The position numbers were made by a program, and so were the translations under genes. Shown piece after piece: positions 52,047 through 61,314 of a DNA stretch of 64,000 bases. Numbering within the stretch: position 1 is the stretch's first letter; every line of letters starts with the position of its first letter. The notes beneath the pieces are model-generated. The model was not told where the DNA came from. It saw only the letters and a program-made list of their open reading frames with translations, and did no database searches. The DNA is from Nocardia sp. NBC_01327 (GTDB taxonomy: Bacteria; Actinomycetota; Actinomycetes; Mycobacteriales; Mycobacteriaceae): the NCBI RefSeq assembly GCF_035958815.1, contig NZ_CP108383.1, positions 8,680,001-8,744,000 on the forward strand, in the 5' to 3' direction.

Positions 52047-53474
52047 ATGTTGCTCGATCCGAGTGGGCGCGGGCCCACGGCCCGGCAGCTCTCGATGGCC
52101 GGTCTGGCCATGATGACCGCGCTGGCCCTGCTGCTGTACCTGCTGACGCTGCGCTACAACGGGCGCTTCGAGGACAAGGTGCCGGTCACCGCACTGCTCA
52201 CCAGTACCGGCGACGGCCTGCCCGCCCGCGCCGATGTGAAGTTCCGGGGCATGGTGGTCGGCCGCGTCGACTCCGTCGAGGTCATGGCCAAGGGGGAACG
52301 GCAGCAGGCGCGATTGGTGCTGAAACCCGCTGCGGCGGGCACCATTCCGGCGAATGTCGCGGCGCGGGTCATCCCCAACAATATCTTCGGCGTCACCGCC
52401 GTCGAGCTGGTCGATACCGCGCCCACCCAGCAGACCCTGCATGCCGGGGCCACCATTCCGGAGGACACCAGCGAGGGCACGGTCCAATTGCAGACCACCC
52501 TGAATGTGCTGCGCAATGTGCTGCAGAACATTCAGCCGGAGAAGCTCGGACGGGTGCTGGGCACGCTGTCGGCGGCGCTGGATCCGCAGTCGCGGGTGCC
52601 GGGCTCGACCATCGAGCGGCTCGACAATTGGATGACCGAGGTCCATGCCATTCCCGGTATCGGCAATCTGCTCGGCGACCTCGGGCGGGCCGCCACCGCG
52701 CTCAGCGTCTCCGCACCGGATCTCGTGGGAATGCTGGCGAAATCGGTCACGACCGCGCGCACGCTCACCGAGCAGCGGGCGAATCTGGTGGCACTGCTGA
52801 CCACCGGCGGCGCCACGCTCGACCAGGTCAATGCGCTCTTCGCCCGCAATCCCGATTCCGGCAAGTTCCTGGTGTCGGGCCTGGATCAGCTCTTCGGCTC
52901 ACTGGCCCAGGATCCGCAGGCCATTCCCTATACGGTCGCCAATCTCAATACCGCGCTGCAGCGATTGCAGGGCGCGTTCAGCTTCGGTCCCAAGAAGCAG
53001 ATGGTGTGGAAGATGGATGTGACCTTCACGCCGTTCCAGCAGTACACGGCCAAGGATTGCCCGCACTACGGTGACCAGGCGGGACCGCGGTGCGGCGGTG
53101 CCACGGTGCCGGAAGTGGCTCCGGCACAACAGTATCCGCAGCAGTTGCTGCCACAGCATCTCGATGCCGCCGGACCGGCTCCGGTGACCGTGCCGGGTGC
53201 GAATGCGCCGGGCATCCCCGGGTTGCCGAGCATTCCGGGACTGTCACTGCCGAGTCTGCCCGCGATTCCGGGACTGCCGTCCATACCCGGCATCACCGCT
53301 CCGGCGGCGCTGAACGAAACCTTGCCCGCCACACCACAACCCGCGGGATTGCGGGGCAGCGCCGCCGTGGCCGCACTGGTCGGCGGCAGGCCCACCGCGG
53401 CTCAGCTGCTACTGCTCGGCCCCGTCCTGGCCGGTGGATCGCTGGTGCCGTCCGAGTCCGGAGGAGCCGCATGA
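52047..53474 (+). CDS. mceA: MceA, substrate-binding shuttle protein with a proline-rich C-terminus
   Basis: This 475-residue Mce protein has an N-terminal membrane anchor (about residues 18-35), the MCE domain (about 42-125, with VPVTALLTSTGDGLPARADVKFRG), and a long helical/coiled tail region. Residues about 385-420 form a degenerate repeat of I-P-G-L-P units (GIPGLPSIPGL and the like), then a low-complexity end. The stop overlaps the mceB start. MceA-F are expected to form a tube crossing the periplasm. Confidence 0.94.
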   Translation: MLLDPSGRGPTARQLSMAGLAMMTALALLLYLLTLRYNGRFEDKVPVTALLTSTGDGLPARADVKFRGMVVGRVDSVEVMAKGERQQARLVLKPAAAGTIPANVAARVIPNNIFGVTAVELVDTAPTQQTLHAGATIPEDTSEGTVQLQTTLNVLRNVLQNIQPEKLGRVLGTLSAALDPQSRVPGSTIERLDNWMTEVHAIPGIGNLLGDLGRAATALSVSAPDLVGMLAKSVTTARTLTEQRANLVALLTTGGATLDQVNALFARNPDSGKFLVSGLDQLFGSLAQDPQAIPYTVANLNTALQRLQGAFSFGPKKQMVWKMDVTFTPFQQYTAKDCPHYGDQAGPRCGGATVPEVAPAQQYPQQLLPQHLDAAGPAPVTVPGANAPGIPGLPSIPGLSLPSLPAIPGLPSIPGITAPAALNETLPATPQPAGLRGSAAVAALVGGRPTAAQLLLLGPVLAGGSLVPSESGGAA

Positions 53475-54493
53475 AATCCGGAAAGTCCCTGGCGGGCTTC
53501 AGCCTCTTCGCCATTGTCGCGGTGCTGCTGACCTACACCATCTGGTCCACACTGCAGCGGTCCGTGCCGGGCAGCACCGCCACCTACTCCGCCGTCTTCT
53601 CCGATGTCCTGGGCCTGCGCGTCGGTGACGACGTCCGCATGGCAGGGGTGCGGGTCGGGCGGGTGGACACGATCGAATTCGGCGATGAGTACCGCGCCCG
53701 GGTGGCCCTGCGCATCCAGGACGACCAGCATCTGAGCACCACGACGAAGGCGCTGGTCAGGTATCAGAATCTCATCGGGCAGCGCTATATCGCGCTGATG
53801 CCGGGCAAGGATGCCGGGCAGCTGCTCGCGGCGGGCGGGCAGATCCCGCTGGAGCACACCGAGCCGTCGTTCGATGTCTCGACACTGCTGTCGGGGTTCG
53901 AACCGCTGTTCAGTGTGCTGCAGCCGGATCAGATCAACTCGCTGTCGGAGACGCTCATTCAGGCGCTGCAGGGCAATGGGGTTTCGCTCAGTGCGCTGGT
54001 CACCCAGGCCGCACAGCTGGCGGGCACCTTCGGGCAGCGCGATCAGATTCTCGGCGATGTGGTGTCCAATCTCAGCAGTGTGATCTCGGGCCTGGCCCAC
54101 CGCAGCGGTGAGCTGGAAACCCTGATCACCCAGACCCGAGCGCTGACCGAGGCGCTGTATTCCCAGGGTGAATCGCTGAAGAGTTCGGTGGATCATGTTG
54201 CCACCGCGACGGATTCCCTGGTCGGCATTATCGCCCAGGTCAAGCCGGGCATGGCACAGGCGCAGACCGATGCCACCAGCGGGATCGCCCTGCTGCTGAC
54301 CAATGGCGCGTCGCTGGATCGGGCCGCCGTGCAATTGCCCGATTTCCTCAATGGGGTAGCCCGTTTCAGCAGCTACGGCGCCTACGGCAATGCGTATATC
54401 TGCCGCCTGGACGTGTCGCTGTGGGGTGTGGCCCTGCCGCCGGGAGTGTTCTCTCAGATCGGCGGACCTGCTCAATCGGAGGTGTGCCGGTAA
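53471..54493 (+). CDS. mceB: MceB
   Basis: This 340-residue Mce-family protein has an N-terminal signal anchor (about residues 8-25), an MCE domain (about 35-115: YSAVFSDVLGLRVGDDVRMAGVRVG), and a helical tail ending in conserved cysteines (YICRLDVSLWG and SEVCR). The ATG overlaps the mceA stop by four bases; the frame is open much further upstream but that part lies inside mceA. The stop overlaps the mceC start. Confidence 0.93.
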   Translation: MKSGKSLAGFSLFAIVAVLLTYTIWSTLQRSVPGSTATYSAVFSDVLGLRVGDDVRMAGVRVGRVDTIEFGDEYRARVALRIQDDQHLSTTTKALVRYQNLIGQRYIALMPGKDAGQLLAAGGQIPLEHTEPSFDVSTLLSGFEPLFSVLQPDQINSLSETLIQALQGNGVSLSALVTQAAQLAGTFGQRDQILGDVVSNLSSVISGLAHRSGELETLITQTRALTEALYSQGESLKSSVDHVATATDSLVGIIAQVKPGMAQAQTDATSGIALLLTNGASLDRAAVQLPDFLNGVARFSSYGAYGNAYICRLDVSLWGVALPPGVFSQIGGPAQSEVCR

Positions 54494-55518
54494 TGAAACG
54501 ACTGCGACTACCCGCGATCCGGTACCCCGGATTCCTGCGCAATCGCTCTCTGCGACTCGGGCTGTACGCGTCCGGATTCGTGGCGCTGCTGCTCATCGGC
54601 TCGACGGCATTCAGCCAGGCGCGCCTGGGCGACAAGACGATTCACGCCGAATTCGCGCAGGCCGCCGGGCTGCGCCCCGGTGCGACGGTGGATATCTCCG
54701 GTATCGAGGTCGGCTCGGTCACCGCCGTCACGCTCGACAACGGCAAGGTGCTGGTGGATCTGAAGGTGCACCGCGATGTGCACCTGGCCGCGGATGCCAA
54801 GGCGGCGATCAAGATGTCCACCATCCTGGGCCGGCTGCACGTCGACCTGGTACCGGGCAAGGGAACAGCGCTCTCCGGCGATCGGATCAGGCTCGAAAAC
54901 ACCAGTGTCCCTTACAACCTGGGCAAAGTGATTCAGGATCCGCAGTACAAGTCCTCGTTCGAGCACATCGAGCGCATCGACCCGCAGAAGCTGCGGCAGG
55001 CGCTGGATGTGGTCGATCAGCAGATGGGCAGCTCCCCCGAACTGGCGGTACAGGCGCTCGACAGCGTCGGTGCGCTGGCCAAGGTCATCAATGATCGCCG
55101 GGACGAGGTGGACAGCCTGCTCAAGGGCATGGACACGGTGTCACAGCTGGCGGCCGACAATCAGAACAGCGTGCTGCTGCTACTGACTCGCGGTGAGGCC
55201 ATCGGTACGGCGGTGCAGCAGCGGCAGACGCTGCTGAAGCAGCTGCTCGACAATGTGGCGTCGCTGTCGCAGCTGCTGCAGCAGATGGGCCTGGAGAACA
55301 ACGGCCAGCTGGGGCCGCTCATCGGCAATCTCAACACCATGTCCCAGGGCTTGGAGAAGAACAAGGCCAATCTGGACCGGCTGTACGAGATCATGCCGGT
55401 CGCCCTGCGGCAGTTCAACAATGTGCTCGGCAACGGCCCGTACGGGGATGTGTACGCGCCCTGGATCTTCCCGGACAACTGGCTGTGCTTCGCGCAGGCC
55501 GTGAGTGGGTGCAAATAA
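54493..55518 (+). CDS. mceC: MceC
   Basis: This 341-residue Mce protein carries an N-terminal anchor (LYASGFVALLLIGSTAF) and an MCE domain (ADFAQAAGLRPGATVDISGIEVG-like HAEFAQAAGLRPGATVDISG). The helical tail is rich in leucine and glutamine. The start is coupled to mceB by TAATG and the stop to mceD by the same overlap. Confidence 0.93.
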   Translation: MKRLRLPAIRYPGFLRNRSLRLGLYASGFVALLLIGSTAFSQARLGDKTIHAEFAQAAGLRPGATVDISGIEVGSVTAVTLDNGKVLVDLKVHRDVHLAADAKAAIKMSTILGRLHVDLVPGKGTALSGDRIRLENTSVPYNLGKVIQDPQYKSSFEHIERIDPQKLRQALDVVDQQMGSSPELAVQALDSVGALAKVINDRRDEVDSLLKGMDTVSQLAADNQNSVLLLLTRGEAIGTAVQQRQTLLKQLLDNVASLSQLLQQMGLENNGQLGPLIGNLNTMSQGLEKNKANLDRLYEIMPVALRQFNNVLGNGPYGDVYAPWIFPDNWLCFAQAVSGCK

Positions 55519-56624
55519 TGAAACTACGTCTGATTGCCAAGCTTGCCGCGATCTGCGTGGTGGCGACGGTCGGATCGGGCTGTTCGCTACTGCCCGCGAG
55601 TCTGACCTCGCTGCCCGAGGAGTATCTGGGCAATCGCATGCGCATTACCGCGGACTTCGAGAATGTGGCCGGACTCTATGCGGGCAATGAGGTTTCGGTG
55701 CTCGGGGTTCCGATCGGCGATGTCGAATCCGTGACGGCCAAGGGCAGTTATGTGCAGGTGGTCATGTCGGTCGATCGGAGTGTGAAGATTCCGGCGGATG
55801 CCATTGCGGCGCTGGTGAATCCGCAGTTGATCACCAATCGGCACGTGGAGCTGGCTCCGGCCTATACCGGGGACGGGCCGACGCTCGGCGACAATGCCTA
55901 TATTCCGCGGGAGCGCACCAGGGTTCCGGTGGAGCTGGATCGGATTCTGGCGAATTTCGATCAGCTCGGGGCGGCGCTGAAGGGCGACAACCAGACCGGG
56001 CCCATGGCCAGCCGAGTGCTCTTCCCGCTGTTGAACGGCAATGGCGATCGGCTGCGCGGCACCCTGGACGCACTGTCCTCGGCCTTCGAGGTGACCTTCG
56101 CGAACAAGGACCAGATCTCCAACACCATTATCAAACTCAATGACGTCACCCAGGTCATCGCCTCCAATGATCAGACGGTGCGCGACTTCAGCGGGCGGCT
56201 CACCGATCTGGTGAATCTCATGGGTGAGCAGGCGCCGGGCCTGCAGGCGGTGCTGCGGCAGCTCGACGACTTCGTCACCAACACGGCGACTTTGGTCGGC
56301 GACAATAAAGATCAACTGGCGGGAGCGCTCACCCGATTCGTCGCGATAACCAGCCAGATGCGCACCAACGCACGGGGTCTCACCGAGATCGTCGATGTCG
56401 CGCCGCTGCTGTTCCAGAACATCTCCAATGCCACCAGCCGGGAGCATCAGGCACTGCGCCTGCACGGGCTGCTGGACAAATCCGTGCTGGACAGTGAGGT
56501 GCTCTCGACCTTCTGCCAGCGGCTGCTCATTCGCTCCGATGGCTGCCGCACCGGCAAGGTCGAGGACTTCGGACCGGACTTCGGACTCACCGCCGCCCTG
56601 CTCGGGATTGCGAATCCGCAATGA
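55518..56624 (+). CDS. mceD: MceD, with a possible lipobox
   Basis: This 368-residue Mce protein has an N-terminal signal peptide ending in VGSGCS; C22 could be lipidated, although glycine at -3 makes the lipobox weak. The MCE domain follows (ADFENVAGLYAGNEVSVLGVPIG). It starts at the overlapping TAATG with mceC and ends with an ATGA overlap into mceE. Confidence 0.92.
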   Translation: MKLRLIAKLAAICVVATVGSGCSLLPASLTSLPEEYLGNRMRITADFENVAGLYAGNEVSVLGVPIGDVESVTAKGSYVQVVMSVDRSVKIPADAIAALVNPQLITNRHVELAPAYTGDGPTLGDNAYIPRERTRVPVELDRILANFDQLGAALKGDNQTGPMASRVLFPLLNGNGDRLRGTLDALSSAFEVTFANKDQISNTIIKLNDVTQVIASNDQTVRDFSGRLTDLVNLMGEQAPGLQAVLRQLDDFVTNTATLVGDNKDQLAGALTRFVAITSQMRTNARGLTEIVDVAPLLFQNISNATSREHQALRLHGLLDKSVLDSEVLSTFCQRLLIRSDGCRTGKVEDFGPDFGLTAALLGIANPQ

Positions 56625-57772
56625 CGAGAAGACCTGTGCGAACGCTCGCTATTGCGGCACTGACCACCGCCGCGCTCACCGGCGCGACGAGTTGCGCGGT
56701 CACCGTGGATCAGGTGCCGCTGCCCAAGCCCGGTATCGGCGGGCCCGGCTACACCATTCATGCCACCTTCGATGACGCGCTGAACCTGCCCGACCGGGCG
56801 CACGTGAAAATCGGCGGCACCGATATCGGCGTGGTCACCAAGATCAAGACGACCAATTACATCGCCGATATCCAGATGCTGATTCGCAAGGACATCCAGT
56901 TGCCGCACGGCACCACCGCCGAACTGCGGCAGGCCACTCCGCTGGGCGATATGTTCGTGGCCATGTCGCTGCCCTCGGCGGCGGATGCCGGGGAGCCACT
57001 GCGCGAGGGCGAGACCATCGGCGCCGATCACACCTCGGCCGGGGCATCGGTGGAACAGCTCATGATGTCGATCTCCCTGCTGCTCAATGGCGGTGGCATC
57101 AATCAGGCGGCGAAGATCACCAGTCAGATGGACTCCATGTTCGCCGGGCGCGCGCCCGAGCTGTCGCATCTGATCACCGAAATGACCAGTGTCATCACGG
57201 CATTGAACAATCGCACCGGCGATATCGACAATGTGCTCGGCGGCATGAACAGCCTCACCGGCGAATTGGCAAGGCGCAAAGCCGAACTCGGCCAGGCCGC
57301 CGATACCTTTCCGCAGCTGATCGGGTTGTTCACCGAGAACAATCAGAAGATCGTGGATCTGCTGACCAAGGTGTCCACCACCATGCAGGCGCTCGGCGAC
57401 TTCTCCGATACGACCGGACCGCAATTCGTGAGTCTGTTCAACAGCATTCAGTCGCTCATGTCCGGGTTCACCCAGATGGGCGACAATCTGAACGGCACCC
57501 TCGACGGGCTGGACAAGCTGTATCCCTCGCTCATGGCCAGCTTCCGGGGGCCGACGCTCGCGGTCGCGGCGACCGTCTCCTATTTGAGCATCGGCGCGCT
57601 CAGCGATCCCAGCGGTAGTCGCTGGCCGGAGCTCGGCGATGCCGGGCAGTTCATCGGCAGTCTGACGCAGGTGCTGGAGAAGGTGTTCGGGCGGCTCACC
57701 AGTCCGCCCGGGCAGCCGGGGGCGGCGGCACCCGATCCCGCGCCCGCACCCGCACCCGGAGGTGATCGGTGA
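56621..57772 (+). CDS. mceE: MceE, lipoprotein-type Mce protein
   Basis: This 383-residue protein corresponds to the LprK-type subunit of mce operons. The signal peptide ends in TGATSC with the probable lipidated C25. The MCE domain spans about residues 45-120 (HATFDDALNLPDRAHVKIGGTDIG). The C-terminus is rich in proline and alanine. It is coupled to mceD and mceF by four-base overlaps. Confidence 0.93.
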   Translation: MTRRPVRTLAIAALTTAALTGATSCAVTVDQVPLPKPGIGGPGYTIHATFDDALNLPDRAHVKIGGTDIGVVTKIKTTNYIADIQMLIRKDIQLPHGTTAELRQATPLGDMFVAMSLPSAADAGEPLREGETIGADHTSAGASVEQLMMSISLLLNGGGINQAAKITSQMDSMFAGRAPELSHLITEMTSVITALNNRTGDIDNVLGGMNSLTGELARRKAELGQAADTFPQLIGLFTENNQKIVDLLTKVSTTMQALGDFSDTTGPQFVSLFNSIQSLMSGFTQMGDNLNGTLDGLDKLYPSLMASFRGPTLAVAATVSYLSIGALSDPSGSRWPELGDAGQFIGSLTQVLEKVFGRLTSPPGQPGAAAPDPAPAPAPGGDR

Positions 57773-58947
57773 ATTCCCCGCTGTGGCAGTGGATTCTGCG
57801 GCGTCGCATTGGCATCGCCAATCTGGGCCTGGTCGCGGTGCTGATTGTGGGCTGCGGCTATATCGGCGGATATGTGCTGCGGTTCAACCCGATTCCGCAT
57901 ACCTACGATGTGACGGTCGAATTCGCCACCGCCGGCGGCCTCGCGGCCGGCAATGACGTGAACTTCCGCGGTGTGCGGGTCGGGAAGGTCAGCGCGGTCG
58001 AGGCTTCCGGGGACGGCGTCGCGGCCATTGCCGAGATCGATGATTCGGCACGGATTCCCGTGGGCGGCACCGTGGCCATCGGGCGGCTGTCGGCGGCGGG
58101 CGAACAGTATCTGGACTTCCGGCCGGACTCCGATACCGGGCCCTATCTGCACGGCGGTTCGGTGGTGGAGCGCGCCGGAACCACTGTGCCGGTGCAGATC
58201 CAGTCGGTGTTCGCGAATCTGAGCAATCTCATCGGCGGCATGAATCCGGACCGGTTGAACGTCATTATCGACGAGCTCGACAAGGCGCTGGCCGGTGGTC
58301 CGGATCGCCTGCGCAATATGGTCTCCGGGCTCAGCCGGGCCATGTCGGGGCTCACCGATCTGCTGCCGCAGACCCGGCAGCTCATCGAGAATCTCGAGGT
58401 CATCGCCGATACCACCCAGCACGCACAGCCGGATCTGAGCACACTCACCAAGGCGGGCAGTGCGCTGTTCGACCAAATGACCGCGGCCGATCAGGAATTG
58501 CGCACGCTGCTGCAGCAGGGCCCCGGACAGCTCGATACCTTCGGCGACTTCCTGTCCCGGACCCAGGACCCGATGACGGATCTGGTCACCAATTTTGTGG
58601 CCGTCACCAAGGCCGCCAAACTACGGGCCCCGGCGATTGCCGCGCTCTTTCCCGCACTGCGGGTGGGCTCGGAGGCGCTGGGCATTCCGGCGCACGACGG
58701 CGCGTACAACACACTGGTCGATCCGTGGCCGCGGCCGACCTGCGAATACGACACCATCCCGGTGGTTCCCACCGACGCGCAGGTCGATACCCGGGTGCGG
58801 CTCTACAACTACTGCGTCACCAGCAATCCGGCACTGCAGGTCCGCGGCTCGGCCAATGCGCCACGGCCGGATGTGCCCGATAACGGCGCGAGCGCCCCGC
58901 CGGGAGTCACCGGCAATGAACTCTCCCAGCCCGTACCCACCCGATAG
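57769..58947 (+). CDS. mceF: MceF
   Basis: This 392-residue Mce protein has an N-terminal anchor (NLGLVAVLIVGCGYIGGYV), the MCE domain (VTVEFATAGGLAAGNDVNFRGVRVG), a helical tail, and a C-terminal region with conserved cysteines (CEYDT and NYCVTS). The GTG start at 57769 overlaps the mceE stop. It completes the six-subunit shuttle set. Confidence 0.93.
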   Translation: MNSPLWQWILRRRIGIANLGLVAVLIVGCGYIGGYVLRFNPIPHTYDVTVEFATAGGLAAGNDVNFRGVRVGKVSAVEASGDGVAAIAEIDDSARIPVGGTVAIGRLSAAGEQYLDFRPDSDTGPYLHGGSVVERAGTTVPVQIQSVFANLSNLIGGMNPDRLNVIIDELDKALAGGPDRLRNMVSGLSRAMSGLTDLLPQTRQLIENLEVIADTTQHAQPDLSTLTKAGSALFDQMTAADQELRTLLQQGPGQLDTFGDFLSRTQDPMTDLVTNFVAVTKAAKLRAPAIAALFPALRVGSEALGIPAHDGAYNTLVDPWPRPTCEYDTIPVVPTDAQVDTRVRLYNYCVTSNPALQVRGSANAPRPDVPDNGASAPPGVTGNELSQPVPTR

Positions 58948-58955
58948 GAACGACC

Positions 58956-59645
58956 ATGAGCGAGATCGACCTCGACAAGGAGACCTCCGCCGACAGTGTG
59001 GAGTCCGACGACAGTGTGGAGTCCGAGGCCGCCCTGGCGGACAGCGAGCCCGAAACCGTTGCCGCCGAGACTGATTCGAATGTAGTGCCGATCAGGGGCC
59101 GGAAGCGGCGGTTCGCGCTGCCGAGGCTGCCCGCCCTCGGACGCGGCGGGCGCATCGCGGCCCGCGCGGCGGTCGCGGTTATCGCCGGTGCGGCCGTAGC
59201 CTCGAGCGTGTTCTTCTACGTCCAGAACAGGGACAAGCAGGATGTACTCGACGCCCATCAGGCGGCGCAGAGCGCGGCCTGCGCGTACGCGCCGGTGCTC
59301 GCCACCTATGACGCCAAGAACCTCGACGCCTATTTCACCGCGGTGCTCGACGGGGCGACCGGTGAGTGGCGCAAACAGTTCGACTCGACCAGCAAGGATC
59401 TGCGCGATGTGCTCTCGCAGGGCCAGGTGGTATCGAAGGCGACCGATGTGCAGTGCGCGGTGCGGGCCGGGGACCGGGATTCGGCGGAGGCCATTGTGGT
59501 GATCGGCCAGACCATCACCAGCCTGGGTACCCAGAACAAGCCCGCGCCCGGCCAGCTGTCCATGGTCATGCGACTGGAGCGGCACGGCGATCGCTGGCTG
59601 GTGAACAAGGTCAATTCTCCGCTGTCGCAGCAGCCGCTGCCGTGA
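58956..59645 (+). CDS. Mce-associated membrane protein (Mam type)
   Basis: This 229-residue protein has an acidic, serine-rich cytoplasmic N-terminus (with the repeated DSVESDDSVESE stretch at about residues 12-24), a basic stretch, one membrane segment (about residues 68-90), and an extracytoplasmic domain. Mam proteins follow mce genes and stabilise the importer. It starts 8 bases after mceF. The twice-repeated acidic motif is encoded by a small tandem DNA repeat. Confidence 0.86.
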   Translation: MSEIDLDKETSADSVESDDSVESEAALADSEPETVAAETDSNVVPIRGRKRRFALPRLPALGRGGRIAARAAVAVIAGAAVASSVFFYVQNRDKQDVLDAHQAAQSAACAYAPVLATYDAKNLDAYFTAVLDGATGEWRKQFDSTSKDLRDVLSQGQVVSKATDVQCAVRAGDRDSAEAIVVIGQTITSLGTQNKPAPGQLSMVMRLERHGDRWLVNKVNSPLSQQPLP

Positions 59646-59722
59646 CCCGGGACCGGCTGCCGCCGGATGGCCGCCGCCAACCCGGCAGGGACACAAAAGA
59701 CCTGGTGGCTACGATAGCCGAC

Positions 59723-60955
59723 ATGAATGTCGAGGAGCAGCGCGTGATCCGCCGCCGCCCGAAGAACCGGCGCGCCCAGATCGCCGCCACCTCGGCGGCC
59801 GCTTTCGGCTCGCTCGGCTACCACGGTGTGAGCATGGAGGATATCGCCGCACGCCTGGGCATCTCCTCGGCCGCGCTCTATCGGCACTATCCGAGCAAGT
59901 ACGCACTGTTCCGGGAGGAACTGCTGCGGCTCGGGCAGCTCACCCTGGATTCGGTCACGCCGCCGGACGAGTCCGAGGGGCTCACTCCTCGCGCGCGACT
60001 GGAGAGTGTGCTCGACAAGATCATTGCCGAGACCATCGCCAATCGCGCCACCGTCACCCTGGTGCGCTGGGAGCAGCGGTATCTCGACGAGACCGACCGC
60101 CAGACGCTGTCCGATCAGTTCGCCAGGGCGCTGAGCGTGCTGCGCGGGCTCATCGGGGATGTGCGCCCGGAACTCGACGAACACGAGCGCGCGCTGCGGG
60201 CGGTGGCGCTGTTCAGCGTGATCAGCAGCATCGGCGACCATCACGCCGCACTGCCTGCGAAACCGCTGACCGCACTGCTGCATTCGACCTGCGGTCCGCT
60301 CATCGACGGCGAACTGCCGCCGCCGGGCACCGCCGCGACGACGCCGCGCGCCACCGAGATCCCGCAGTCGTTCAAGCACGAACTGCTGTTGAAGAAGGCG
60401 GTGGAGCTGTTCCACCAGCGCGGTTATCCCAATGTGAGTGTGGAGGACATTGCCACGGCGGCCGATCTGTCGGCGGCCTCCGCGGTGTACCGCTACTACC
60501 GCAGCAAGGGTGATCTGCTGGCGGCGGCCTTCCGGCGCGCGGCCGATCGGGTGTCGGGAGCGATCGGCCCGGCCGTGGCGTCCTCGTCGGCGCCCGGCGA
60601 AGCGCTCACCAAACTCATCGATCTCTATGTCGCGGGCTCCTTCGCCGAGCGCGAGCTGACCTTCGTCTATTACGCGGAGTTCGGCCATGTTTCGCCCGAG
60701 GAACGCACCATGCTGCGCAATGTGCAGCGGCTCATCGTGGCCGAATGGGTGCGCCTGCTGGTGGCGGTGCGCCCGGAGCTGTCCGAGGGCGAGGCGCGGA
60801 TTCTGGTGCACGCCGGTTTCGGGCTGGTCGTCGATATGGGGCGCGTCTTCGGTGACAATGAGCGAATCTGCCCGCAGGAGCGGGTGATTCGGCTCATGGA
60901 GATCACCCTCTTCGGCACGGAACGGGTGATCGAAGCGGCGGTGCCGGAACCCTGA
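59723..60955 (+). CDS. Tandem-TetR regulator, Mce3R-like
   Basis: The 410-residue protein carries two complete TetR units in one chain. The first helix-turn-helix is at about residues 30-60 (MEDIAARLGISSAALYRHYPSKYAL) and the second at about 235-270 (VEDIATAADLSAASAVYRYYRSKGDL). This double architecture and length match Mce3R of M. tuberculosis (406 residues), which represses an mce operon. Here the gene is the last of the mce operon and on the same strand. The ATG at 59723 follows 78 bases after the Mam gene; a GTG at 59705 is a possible alternative. Confidence 0.9.
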   Translation: MNVEEQRVIRRRPKNRRAQIAATSAAAFGSLGYHGVSMEDIAARLGISSAALYRHYPSKYALFREELLRLGQLTLDSVTPPDESEGLTPRARLESVLDKIIAETIANRATVTLVRWEQRYLDETDRQTLSDQFARALSVLRGLIGDVRPELDEHERALRAVALFSVISSIGDHHAALPAKPLTALLHSTCGPLIDGELPPPGTAATTPRATEIPQSFKHELLLKKAVELFHQRGYPNVSVEDIATAADLSAASAVYRYYRSKGDLLAAAFRRAADRVSGAIGPAVASSSAPGEALTKLIDLYVAGSFAERELTFVYYAEFGHVSPEERTMLRNVQRLIVAEWVRLLVAVRPELSEGEARILVHAGFGLVVDMGRVFGDNERICPQERVIRLMEITLFGTERVIEAAVPEP

Positions 60956-60983
60956 GTACTCAGGGAACCGGTCACCGTCGCGA

Positions 60984-61004
60984 CCGGGCACGCTACGTGC
61001 CCGG
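60984..61004. terminator. Hairpin terminator after the mce operon
   Basis: CCGGGCACG (60984-60992) and CGTGCCCGG (60996-61004) pair perfectly over nine bases with a three-base loop. It lies 29 bases after the tandem-TetR stop and 31 bases before the end of the convergent small gene, so it can stop both transcripts. Confidence 0.8.
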
Positions 61005-61035
61005 CCCGCTACAACCGGACGGGCATTGGGCACTG

Positions 61036-61314
61036 CTACCCGTCGGCTGTCGCGAATGACGACACGGGGGTGAAGGGCGCGTAGTCGCGCACATGTCCAC
61101 TGTCCCACCCCCATACCGAGATCGGATCGACGGAAACCCCGCTCTGCAGGATCAGCCGCCAGCCGGCATCCTCCCGCTGCCAGATATCACCGTCCCGGTC
61201 CCAGTACAGACCGGCCAGGAGGGGTTCGGTCGCGCGGGGCCCGGCGGAGTCTCCGTTGGCGGCGGCAGCCGTAGTCGGCGCGCACATCCACGTCGGGGCA
61301 AATTCATCGTTCAT
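61036..61314 (-). CDS. Small hypothetical protein
   Basis: This 92-residue soluble protein has no family I recognise. The start at 61314 (MNDEFAPTW) is preferred because GGGAGA lies about nine bases upstream; the frame is open to 61512. The middle is tryptophan- and aspartate-rich (LYWDRDGDIWQREDAGWRLI), and the first 30 residues are alanine- and threonine-rich. It is divergent from the SARP-type regulator, with 375 bases between them. Confidence 0.62.
   Translation of the reverse strand: MNDEFAPTWMCAPTTAAAANGDSAGPRATEPLLAGLYWDRDGDIWQREDAGWRLILQSGVSVDPISVWGWDSGHVRDYAPFTPVSSFATADG

Noticed and set aside
53090..53470. N-terminal extension of mceB
   Set aside because: It lies within mceA in another frame; the ATG at 53471 overlapping the mceA stop is the natural start.
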